Assembly: GCA_013112555.1 (NCBI GenBank)
Contig: JABFGK010000001.1
Location: forward strand, 2,640,581 to 2,704,580
DNA from: Planctomycetota bacterium
GTDB lineage: Bacteria > Planctomycetota > Phycisphaerae > Phycisphaerales > UBA5793
Reading direction: 5' to 3'
Length of the DNA stretch: 64,000 nucleotides
Part shown: piece by piece, positions 51,544 through 59,759 of the stretch
Position numbering within the stretch: the first letter of the stretch is position 1
How the letters are laid out: each line of letters begins with the position of its first letter
The notes under the pieces: generated by a model
Seen by the model: the letters and a program-made list of their open reading frames with translations, nothing else
What the model was told of the DNA's origin: nothing
Databases searched by the model: none
Made by a program: the position numbers and the translations under genes

Positions 51544-54500
51544 ATGCAGAGGGCACAAACCAAATTCGTTGCAGCGATCCTCACGATCGCGGTGCTGTTG
51601 ATGGGCACGTCCTTGCTCGGCCTGCACGGTGTGAACCATGCCCACATCTCCGAGCACATGATGCGGGAAGCGAGGCTGGCGCTCGAGTTTGACCACGCCA
51701 TTCGACAGTATGTGGTTGAAGAGGTACGCCCTCGGGCTCTGGCCGGCCATAATGAGACGGGACAGTTCGATCCGCACACCATGTCAGGCTCGTTCGTCTC
51801 TCGTTCGATCTTTGAAGCCATTGCTGAGCAGTTCCCACAACTCGTGCTTCACACAGCCTCGCTCGCTCCCCACAATCCGACCAATCTCGCGCAAGATGAG
51901 GAACGGTTCCTCTTCGACTACTTCGCCGACAACCCCGAAGCCGACGAGTGGTACGGGCCGCTGTCCTTAGACGGCAGGACCTACTTTGCCGTCGTGTCGG
52001 TTCGACGGTATCAGCGCGGCTGCCTGCAATGTCATGGCGATCCCTCGGTGGCTCCGAGCAACATGAATGCGTTGTACCCGCAGGCACGGAGTTATGGCAA
52101 CGCCATCGGTGACATTGCCGGCATTGATCTGGTCGCGAGCCCGGAAAGGACATTGCTTGAGTGCACGATCGAATGGATCGGCAAGTTCGGCGTCATTATC
52201 GCACTCGCGATCGTCGGTGCATTTCTGTGCCTCATGTGGCTCTTCCGCAGCCTGATATCCAACCCGCTCAACGACCTGACGAATCACTGCACGAACGCTG
52301 CCTCGGTCAGCAACCTGCGTCACATCCCTGACGTTCCGGTACGCGGCCCGATCGAGTTTCAGCGACTTTCCGGCAGTTTCAACACGATGATCACCCACGT
52401 TCGGGCTGCGTATGAGCACCTGGAGGAGCGCGTACACGAGCGCACGGCAGAACTGTGCGACACGGTTGAAGCACTCAAAGCGGAGCAGCGGAAGCGCGAG
52501 GCGGCTCAGGCCCGACTCATGGCAGCCCAGGCGGCACTCGATGCTGCCAACGACCTGATCATCTGGATCAATCAACACGGACGCATCGCCTATGCCAATG
52601 CCGCCATCAAAACCGTACTCGGTCTTGACGAAAGCCAGGTGTTGGAGCAGGAAGTCACCATGCTGGACCGTGACTTGATCGGTGAGGAGATGCAGATTCT
52701 CTGGGACCAACTAAGAAACGGCAAAGCGAGGATCCGCGAGACTCAGTACACCCGCTCAGACGCATCGGTCATTGATGTTGAAGTGCATTACAGTCTGATC
52801 GAATCAGGCCGACATGCCTATATCTGTGCGCTGGCTCGCGATATCACACTGCGCAAGCAGGTTGAGGAGTCAATGAGCCGCAACGTGCTGATGCTTCAAG
52901 TGCTTAACTCGCTCCGAAGCCGGTGTCTCAAAGCACACACACTCGACGAGTTGCTCAGCGCCGCCCTGGGCGACATCCTGTCGATCCCATCGCTGCAGAT
53001 CGAGAACAAGGGGGCCATCTTCCTGTACAATCCTGAGTTGGACCGGCTGGAGATGGCGGTCCAGCGCAACCTGTCGCCGGTCATCTCAGAAACATGCAGG
53101 TGTGTCTCCCGTGGCCATTGCCTCTGCGGCCGAGTACTCAACTCCGGGACGCCACTTTTCACAAACAGCGTCTGCAGTGACCACGATGTTCACTTCGAGG
53201 GGATGGCCGAGCACGGGCACTATGTGTTCCCGATCACCGACTCTGATGAGACGATTGGCGTCCTGTGCCTCTATCTCCCTGCCGGCGCACAAAAGAGCAC
53301 ACACGAGATGGAGATGCTGCAGGCAGCATCGGACATTATCGGCAGTGGCATCATCCGACTCAGACAGCGCCAGCTCCTGCTCGTCACGAACCGGCGGCTC
53401 ACCGACGGGCTCGGGCGCGAGCGTGAAACAACGAGACAACTCAACGAGACATTGGGGCAACTGCAGAAAGCAAAGCATCACGCCGAATCCGCGAATCGGG
53501 CCAAGAGCGCCTTTCTGGCCAACATGAGTCATGAGATCCGCACGCCGCTCACAGCCATTCTCGGGTATGCTGACGTCCTGCTGCAGGAGCCGGCTCAGGA
53601 ACGGGAGGTGGAGGAATACGCGGGGGTCATCAAGCGCAGCGGTGAGCATCTGCTCAATGTCATCAACGACATTCTCGACGTCTCCAAGATTGAGGCCGGC
53701 AAGTTCACAATCGAACGATCGAGTTGCTCTCTGGTCGACCTCATCGGGCAGGTGTGCTCGATCATGCATGTGCGCGCCAATGAGAAAGGCCTGGTGCTCA
53801 ATGTGAACTATCAGTGGCCGATTCCTTCACAGATCGCGACCGACCCCGTCCGCCTTGAGCAGATTCTCATGAACCTGATCGGGAATGCGATCAAGTTCAC
53901 GGACGACGGCGGTGTGTTTGTTGACGTGCTCTGTGAGTGCGCTCACGGGAACGCAGCAGGAGATCACACGGCCTGCCTGACGATTGCGGTGCGCGACACC
54001 GGGGTCGGCATCAGCCCGGAGAATCAGCAGCGCCTCTTCCAGCCGTTCAGCCAGGTCGATGAGTCTGCAACGCGCCGGCATGGCGGGACCGGGCTTGGAC
54101 TGGCTATTTCCAGGCGCCTGGCTCAGTTGCTCGGCGGTGACATTCACTGTCACAGCCGGCCGGGCACAGGCAGCGAGTTCAGGGTGACGATCGAGGTTGC
54201 CGTGTCGCAGGACTCCTGCATGCTCAACAGTCTGGCAGACGCCGCCGGCACGCCTGCGCGTGCGAACGACAAACAACACCTGACAAACAACCCTGAGCGT
54301 CTCGACGGGGTACGGATTCTGTTGGCCGAAGACGGTCCTGACAACCAACGACTCATCACGCATATTTTGAGCAAGAGTGGCGCCGACGTGACCGTGGCCG
54401 AGAACGGCGAGATCGCCAGTGAACAGGCCCTCGAAGCCATGAGGCAGGGTACACCGTACCATCTCATCCTCATGGACATGCAGATGCCGATCATGGACGG

Positions 54501-54708
54501 AATGACAGCCGTCAAGTTGCTCCGTGAATCAGACTACACCTGGCCGATTGCAGCCCTGACGGCCCATGCCCTCAGCGGCGTGCGCGAGGAGTGCCAGGAT
54601 GCAGGCTGCGATGACTACGCCACCAAGCCGATCGACCGGGCCGAGTTGCTCGAACTCTGCAGGAAGTGGGTGCATGCAAGTCCAGCCCCGCTGCCAAAGG
54701 CAGGGTAG
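51544..54708 (+). CDS. hybrid sensor histidine kinase with heme-type (DUF3365) sensor
   Basis: A 1054-residue membrane kinase. A first membrane helix (about 6-27) precedes an extracytoplasmic DUF3365/Tll0287-like domain with the c-type heme motif CLQCHGD. A second helix (about 217-237, FGVIIALAIVGAFLCLMWLF), HAMP and coiled coil (LEERVHERTAELCDTVEALK) follow. Then come PAS (about 325-440), GAF (about 450-610), HisKA (SAFLANMSHEIRTPLTAIL), HATPase (NLIGNAIKFTDDGG, GGTGLGLAISRRLA) and a C-terminal receiver (ILLAEDGPDN, LILMDMQMPIMDGM, DDYATKPIDRAEL). It probably senses redox state or a gas; no output regulator is adjacent. The ATG at 51544 follows CGGAG. Confidence 0.9.
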   Translation: MQRAQTKFVAAILTIAVLLMGTSLLGLHGVNHAHISEHMMREARLALEFDHAIRQYVVEEVRPRALAGHNETGQFDPHTMSGSFVSRSIFEAIAEQFPQLVLHTASLAPHNPTNLAQDEERFLFDYFADNPEADEWYGPLSLDGRTYFAVVSVRRYQRGCLQCHGDPSVAPSNMNALYPQARSYGNAIGDIAGIDLVASPERTLLECTIEWIGKFGVIIALAIVGAFLCLMWLFRSLISNPLNDLTNHCTNAASVSNLRHIPDVPVRGPIEFQRLSGSFNTMITHVRAAYEHLEERVHERTAELCDTVEALKAEQRKREAAQARLMAAQAALDAANDLIIWINQHGRIAYANAAIKTVLGLDESQVLEQEVTMLDRDLIGEEMQILWDQLRNGKARIRETQYTRSDASVIDVEVHYSLIESGRHAYICALARDITLRKQVEESMSRNVLMLQVLNSLRSRCLKAHTLDELLSAALGDILSIPSLQIENKGAIFLYNPELDRLEMAVQRNLSPVISETCRCVSRGHCLCGRVLNSGTPLFTNSVCSDHDVHFEGMAEHGHYVFPITDSDETIGVLCLYLPAGAQKSTHEMEMLQAASDIIGSGIIRLRQRQLLLVTNRRLTDGLGRERETTRQLNETLGQLQKAKHHAESANRAKSAFLANMSHEIRTPLTAILGYADVLLQEPAQEREVEEYAGVIKRSGEHLLNVINDILDVSKIEAGKFTIERSSCSLVDLIGQVCSIMHVRANEKGLVLNVNYQWPIPSQIATDPVRLEQILMNLIGNAIKFTDDGGVFVDVLCECAHGNAAGDHTACLTIAVRDTGVGISPENQQRLFQPFSQVDESATRRHGGTGLGLAISRRLAQLLGGDIHCHSRPGTGSEFRVTIEVAVSQDSCMLNSLADAAGTPARANDKQHLTNNPERLDGVRILLAEDGPDNQRLITHILSKSGADVTVAENGEIASEQALEAMRQGTPYHLILMDMQMPIMDGMTAVKLLRESDYTWPIAALTAHALSGVREECQDAGCDDYATKPIDRAELLELCRKWVHASPAPLPKAG

Positions 54709-54823
54709 TCGGAAGCGCCTGACCGGCATGAGACGCCCCCACACGCACCCCGCCGGCCCGGCGGGCGCTACGATGCATCTCCAGTACTGCTGCTGCTTCA
54801 TCCACGTGCGGAAGGGTCGCCTG

Positions 54824-55549
54824 ATGTGCGGGCGCTTTGCGTTCTATGACCGACTGCAGATCATCGAGAAGTACATCGGTCGCGCCATCTATACGTTTGC
54901 AGCCTTCAAACCGAAGTACAACATTGCACCGACACATTGGATCCCGGTGATCCGTGAGGATGAGGACGGTGATCGGACCATCGATCACATGCAATGGGGC
55001 TTGATTCCACACTGGTCAAAGGAGCGGCCGAAGCGCCCGCTGATCAACGCACGCTCCGAGACTGCGGCCACAAAGCCGAGTTTCCGAACAGCCTTCAAGA
55101 AGCAGCGATGCCTCATCCCGGCCAGCGGGTTTTACGAATGGCAGACCGTCGCTGGCACGGCACAGAACAAACCGCCAAAGCAACCGTGGTTCATTCGTGC
55201 AGCCGAGCCGGAGCGCCCACTGTTTCTGGCAGGATTGTGGGAGCGCTGGCATGACCCGGAACCGAGTCTGACCAACCCTGATAACGAGCCGATATTAACC
55301 TGCACCATTCTCACGACCGAAGCAAACGCGCTCATGCACCCCATTCATGACCGGATGCCCGTCATCCTTACGACCGACACGGACCTGGCTACCTGGCTTG
55401 ATGTGCGATCGAAACCGATCGAAGAGATCCAACGGCTGGCCCACCCATGCGATGACGGCTTCCTGACAACATGGCCGGTGAGCCGCCTGGTCAACAACCC
55501 ACGAACGGACAGTCCTGACCTGATACAACGTGTTGATGCGGATAGATAG
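54824..55549 (+). CDS. SRAP-family abasic-site DNA-protein crosslink protein (YedK/HMCES-like)
   Basis: SRAP proteins shield abasic sites in single-stranded DNA by a covalent bond from Cys2. The 241-residue protein starts MCGRFAFYD with the essential Cys2. It also has YNIAPTHWIPV, MQWGLIPHW, the conserved INARSET, ASGFYEW (Glu) and HPIHDRMPVIL (His). The ATG at 54824 exposes Cys after Met removal and follows GGAAGGG. It fits the SOS-associated family well. Confidence 0.94.
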   Translation: MCGRFAFYDRLQIIEKYIGRAIYTFAAFKPKYNIAPTHWIPVIREDEDGDRTIDHMQWGLIPHWSKERPKRPLINARSETAATKPSFRTAFKKQRCLIPASGFYEWQTVAGTAQNKPPKQPWFIRAAEPERPLFLAGLWERWHDPEPSLTNPDNEPILTCTILTTEANALMHPIHDRMPVILTTDTDLATWLDVRSKPIEEIQRLAHPCDDGFLTTWPVSRLVNNPRTDSPDLIQRVDADR

Positions 55550-55722
55550 GCCGACCCGCACCGGCTGGGCAAGAGTGTTATATATGAAAGAAGCGGCTCT
55601 TGTGCGCTGCGTGGGCCAACGAAGAAAGACTGACAGCGAACCTGTCGCCTCCGAGGGTGGCACGGATTGCCCGAGCGCAGCGAGGGAAACCCGTGAATCT
55701 TCCATCTCCCCCCCTTCCTCGC

Positions 55723-56571
55723 TCACCCCTGGTTCGGCGTGCAATACTTGTGCAGCCAACTTGTGATTTCGAACTCGGCATCGCGCGCCCGGGCCGGGTC
55801 TCTCGGGTGGCGAAGGAACAGTCGGCCTTCATCCCGCCACACGATCGCCTTATATTGCCCGCCCATTCGGGCCAGCGTCTCACGAAACTCCTCCAGCGTA
55901 TCCATTGAGGTATTCGGGTCATCCATACCGTAGATGCCGAGCAAGGGCTCCCGCACCCCGAGCAAGCCTTCGGCATTGGTGATCAACTGCCCATAGCAAA
56001 TAACCGCCCCTCGAAGATCCATGTAACGTGCACAGGTGAGGGCATAGGTCCCACCGATATCCCACCCGATCACTGCCCGGTCCGTCGAAGTATCACACCC
56101 GGGAATCACTGTGCTTGAAGCGACCAGCGCAGCCTCGATGTTGTCAAGAACCTGTCGATCGCGCGCCTCATGCCCGCCGAGCCCTGAGAGGTTCGGGCAC
56201 ACGACGACATACCCCATCTCCGTGTATTCCTCAGCCCGTGAATAAAGCCAGTCATCAACGCCGAACTCATCGTGCAGCAGGATGAGGACGGTGAAACTGC
56301 CCTCCGGATAATTTCGATCCTGGTAGAGCAACTGCCCAGTCCGGATGCTGCCGTTGGCCTCATATTCCAACTTGTGAGTCAGCGTGACTCCCGTTCCGGG
56401 GTGCGGTGCCCGGTCTGCATCCCCTACCTGCTGCTGCTGCTTTTCGGGTGATGGTGCGTCCTGCCCCTGTTGTGAGCCGGGAGCGCAGCCGTATGGCAAA
56501 AGGACGAACAGCCACACCAGCATCAGCAGGCTGACGGCACCCCGAGTACGAAGATCACGGTTCCTGAACAT
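55723..56571 (-). CDS. lipoprotein alpha/beta hydrolase, dienelactone-hydrolase-like with altered nucleophile
   Basis: A 282-residue predicted lipoprotein. The signal peptide ends in a lipobox LPYGC, followed by a Gln/Pro-rich linker and an alpha/beta-hydrolase domain of dienelactone-hydrolase type (VLILLHDEFGVDDWLYSRAE, MGYVVVCPNLSGLGG). The nucleophile elbow reads VIGWDIGGTYAL, with Asp where DLH enzymes have Cys. IYGMDDPN and FLRHPRD supply the acid and His positions. It may be inactive, or use Asp as in haloalkane-dehalogenase-like enzymes. AAAGGA precedes the ATG at 56571. Confidence 0.78.
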   Translation of the reverse strand: MFRNRDLRTRGAVSLLMLVWLFVLLPYGCAPGSQQGQDAPSPEKQQQQVGDADRAPHPGTGVTLTHKLEYEANGSIRTGQLLYQDRNYPEGSFTVLILLHDEFGVDDWLYSRAEEYTEMGYVVVCPNLSGLGGHEARDRQVLDNIEAALVASSTVIPGCDTSTDRAVIGWDIGGTYALTCARYMDLRGAVICYGQLITNAEGLLGVREPLLGIYGMDDPNTSMDTLEEFRETLARMGGQYKAIVWRDEGRLFLRHPRDPARARDAEFEITSWLHKYCTPNQG

Positions 56572-56597
56572 GGTCATCCTTTTGGATGGGTGCCGAT

Positions 56598-58139
56598 TCA
56601 CCCGAGTTTGCGGGACCAGGCTGTCTCGCCCGCAGCATCCTTAAGTTCAATCCCCATGGCATCGAGTTCGTCACGAATCGCATCCGCCCGCGCAAAATCC
56701 TTCGATTGACGGGCTTCGGTGCGCTCGACAATCAGTTGCTCAATACGGGCCACATCAAGGTCGCCGGTCGCTGCAGCGGTCGGCCCGCAGGCATCGGTCG
56801 CGAACGCGAGTTCAGCCACCCCGAACACCTGATCAAACCGGCGCATCAAATCGGCGTGTGCCCGTGTCGGCGTCGGTGTCTCGGAGATCCACTTACTAAC
56901 AACACCAATCGCGCCGGCCACGCTCAGGTCATTGTCAAGGGCGCTCTCAAAAGCAGTTCGCACAACATCAAACCGGTCTGAATCATCGGCCTCGGCAGCG
57001 CCTTCGTTCTGTTCGCCGCTCTCAATAAACTGCTTCCAACGGGCTGCCATGCGCTGACTGTCCTTCAGGCCCTGCATTGTGAAGTTGGCATTGGCGCGAT
57101 AATGCGTTTTGATGAGTTCGAGTCGAACGGCAGCCGGCTCATACCCCTTTGCCAGAATATCGCGGACCGTGAAGAAGTTGTTCTTCGACTTGCTCATTTT
57201 CTCGCCCTCGACAAACAGGTGCCGGGGGTGGAACCAGTAGCGGGCAAAGTGATCCTCGCCGGTGGAGCCGCAGCTCTGTGCAAGTTCGCACTCATGATGG
57301 GGGAAGATGTTGTCCTCGCCACCGGAGTGGATGTCGATGACGCCGTTGGTCTCGGTGCCGAGCAGCGAGGCAGCCATGACCGAGCACTCGAGGTGCCATC
57401 CGGGGTAGCCTTCGCCCCACGGGCTCGGCCAGCGCATCAAATGCGTCGGGTCCGGCTTCCAGAGCATGAAATCAGCCGGGTGCTTCTTGTTGCCCTGGGT
57501 GTGCTCATCGACACGACCGCCGGCCCCGCTGCGAATCTGGTCGAGTGTGTTCCCGCTGAGCCGGCCATACTCCGGGAACGCCTCAACAGCGAAGTACACC
57601 ACCCCATCGGCAGCCACGTATGCATGGCCGTTGTCGATCAACCGCTGTACCAGCACAATCATTTGCTGTACATACTGCGTCGGCCGCGGCAGCAGTTCAG
57701 GGTGTGCGTCGGCTTCGGCCACGACTTTCATCCCGAGCGTCTTGGCATCCTCGATAAACGCGCCGGCAAAGTAGTCAGCGACGGCCAGCGGGTCATCCGG
57801 ATTCAAGGCAGCGGCAGCACCGTCCGGCAGTTTCCCGGACTTCTTGGCATCCTTCAGGCGGCGTTGGGCAGCCTGCATCTTGTCCTCGCCGGCCCCGTCG
57901 GCCACCGAATCGTCGACCATGTGCCCGACATCGGTGATGTTCATCACATGCCGAACGGAATACCCCTTGTAATCGAGATACCGGCGCAGAACGTCGGCAG
58001 CGAGAAACGACCGAAAGTTGCCGATGTGGGCATAGTCGTAGACCGTCGGCCCACAGGTGTAGAATGTGACAACCGGAGGATTGAGCGGCTCAAATGGCTG
58101 TTCACGACGCGTCAACGTGTTGTAGAATTGCAATGGCAT
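56598..58139 (-). CDS. cysS: cysteinyl-tRNA synthetase
   Basis: Class I synthetase charging tRNA-Cys. A 513-residue protein with TFYTCGPTVYDYAHIGNFRS (zinc Cys and the HIGH-type HIGN), the zinc site with HHECELAQS, and the KMSKS loop GEKMSKSKNNFFTVRDI. The C-terminal anticodon-binding half ends normally (FARADAIRDELDAMGIELKD). The start at 58139 (MPLQFYNTLTRR) matches the family. It lies upstream of the lipoprotein hydrolase on the same strand. Confidence 0.96.
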   Translation of the reverse strand: MPLQFYNTLTRREQPFEPLNPPVVTFYTCGPTVYDYAHIGNFRSFLAADVLRRYLDYKGYSVRHVMNITDVGHMVDDSVADGAGEDKMQAAQRRLKDAKKSGKLPDGAAAALNPDDPLAVADYFAGAFIEDAKTLGMKVVAEADAHPELLPRPTQYVQQMIVLVQRLIDNGHAYVAADGVVYFAVEAFPEYGRLSGNTLDQIRSGAGGRVDEHTQGNKKHPADFMLWKPDPTHLMRWPSPWGEGYPGWHLECSVMAASLLGTETNGVIDIHSGGEDNIFPHHECELAQSCGSTGEDHFARYWFHPRHLFVEGEKMSKSKNNFFTVRDILAKGYEPAAVRLELIKTHYRANANFTMQGLKDSQRMAARWKQFIESGEQNEGAAEADDSDRFDVVRTAFESALDNDLSVAGAIGVVSKWISETPTPTRAHADLMRRFDQVFGVAELAFATDACGPTAAATGDLDVARIEQLIVERTEARQSKDFARADAIRDELDAMGIELKDAAGETAWSRKLG

Positions 58140-58287
58140 AGCGGCGCACTGTACGGGGGCCACAGGAGTGCATCAAGTCGGGGTTGGGTCTATCCCAGTC
58201 GTTTGGTTCGCCGCGACCCGAAGGGAGCGCGTGTGAACCTGGATGCGGGCGTGGTCTGCCACGTTACCGGCCTGCGCCGGAAAGAGT

Positions 58288-58340
58288 TGCAGGCCGGGTC
58301 AGCGCCGCTCGATAGGGCGTGGAAGACCCGGCGACATCCT
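58288..58340. repeat. diverged copy of the palindromic repeat
   Basis: GGCCGGGTCAGCGCCGCTCG, then GGAAGACCCGGCGACATCCT, keeps the stem (CCGGGTC/GACCCGG) and flanks of the module at 2,072 with compensatory changes in the stem. It lies between cysS and the end of the epimerase-like gene. Confidence 0.6.
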
Positions 58341-58368
58341 AACGATTCATTCTCTCGCCACATCGACG

Positions 58369-59607
58369 CTAATTCTCGCGACTATGCCACGCTTCCAGCA
58401 CTTCCGTCTCACGCTCAGCCGGCAACCCCGCCCGGAGTGCCTGCCGGCGCTCAGCCGGCTGCTCATCCCACCATGCCAGAAAGTCCCGGGCCGTATCGGC
58501 CAGCGGTCGGCAGGTCATGCCGTTGGCCAGCGCCTTGTCGATGTTAGTCGTGGCCATACCGCGATAATCGCCGACCGGCGGCACCCAGACCGTCATCTGG
58601 TTCCACGGCTGCACGCCCTGCTCAGCCAGAAACTCAGCATCTGCCCAGGTAAACGAAGCAGTGCCACCCGTCACGGCCTTGCAACCGCACAAAAGTTCAC
58701 CGATGCTGGATGGGACTTCCGGGCCGACGGCATTGAACGGGCCGGTGATCGATTGCTCGATGCAGTGGATGATAAACGCAGCCAGGTCACGCGCATCAAT
58801 GTACTGGACAGGATCATCGTGCGCGCCCGGGGCCAGCACCTCGCCGCCTTGCCGCACGCGAATCGGCCAGTACGAGAACCGGTCGGTCGGGTCGCCGGGC
58901 CCAACGATCAGGCCGGGACGGATATTGGTCGTCCGCCCGGGAAAGGCTTCCTCAGCCGCTTTCTCGCACAATACCTTGAGCGGGCCATACGTCTCGCCGG
59001 TAACCAGCTCGACCGTTTCATCCTCAATAGTGCCCAACGGATAGGACTCGTCGGCGTTGGCCGTCTTGTGATCGGCATACACCGAGATGGATGAGATCAG
59101 CACATACTGCTTACAGGTTTCGGCCAACAGGCCGGCCGAGGCACGGGTGGCGCGCGGGTAATACGACGATGTATCAATCACGGCGTCCCACGAGCCACCT
59201 TCCAGTGCCTTGAGCCCCTCACCCTTGTCCGGATCGCGGTCGCCGTGCAGGTGTTCGAGATCCGGGAACAGATGGGAGTTCGTTCTGCCGCGATTGAACA
59301 GCGTCATCGTGTGCCCGCGCGCAGCAGCATGACGAACCGTGTGCGGGCCGAGAAATCCGGTGCCGCCGAGGATGAGGAGTTTCAATGGTGTATCCGCCTT
59401 GCCGACTGCTTCCATCCCTGCAATCTCCTCCTGAATCGACTTGCCGACCGGCTTCTGATCGTCCTGCTGCATTCGGCCGAACGCGCTCGGGTTGAACCCT
59501 GCACCGGTAGCGGCAGCTGCGGCTGCCAGCACGCTGCCTGCGGTGGCAGTACGAAGAAACTCGCGTCTCGTCGTACGAGCGGAGTCCGTGTCTTTCTGGT
59601 GTGTCAT
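58369..59607 (-). CDS. Tat-exported NAD-dependent epimerase/dehydratase-like protein
   Basis: A 412-residue protein. A twin-arginine signal (TTRREFLRTATAGSVLAAAA) precedes an extended-SDR Rossmann domain with LLILGGTGFLGPHTVRHAAA, SSISVYADH, and the Tyr/Lys pair in GETYGPLKVLCEKAAEE. A family-like RPGLIVGPGDPTDRFSYWPI follows. Export of a folded nucleotide-cofactor enzyme by Tat is consistent with tatA at 1,482. The ATG at 59607 was chosen for its upstream AAGGA; 59619 is an alternative. The substrate is unknown. Confidence 0.86.
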   Translation of the reverse strand: MTHQKDTDSARTTRREFLRTATAGSVLAAAAAATGAGFNPSAFGRMQQDDQKPVGKSIQEEIAGMEAVGKADTPLKLLILGGTGFLGPHTVRHAAARGHTMTLFNRGRTNSHLFPDLEHLHGDRDPDKGEGLKALEGGSWDAVIDTSSYYPRATRASAGLLAETCKQYVLISSISVYADHKTANADESYPLGTIEDETVELVTGETYGPLKVLCEKAAEEAFPGRTTNIRPGLIVGPGDPTDRFSYWPIRVRQGGEVLAPGAHDDPVQYIDARDLAAFIIHCIEQSITGPFNAVGPEVPSSIGELLCGCKAVTGGTASFTWADAEFLAEQGVQPWNQMTVWVPPVGDYRGMATTNIDKALANGMTCRPLADTARDFLAWWDEQPAERRQALRAGLPAERETEVLEAWHSREN

Positions 59608-59759
59608 GTTCACAGCCATCCTTGTGCGTGCGGCACGTGCGAGGCAGGACATCCTCCGACCCAAGGCGAAGCAACATCCCGCTCACACACGCCTCGTCAT
59701 GTGCGTCGTGCTTGAGTCTACCGGCATCAACGGCATCGGTTTCAGTTGACACACGACCG

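Noticed and set aside
57102-58547. 481-codon plus-strand frame opposite cysS
   Set aside because: It lies antisense to a complete, motif-verified cysteinyl-tRNA synthetase, has no recognisable domain, and reflects the high GC content.
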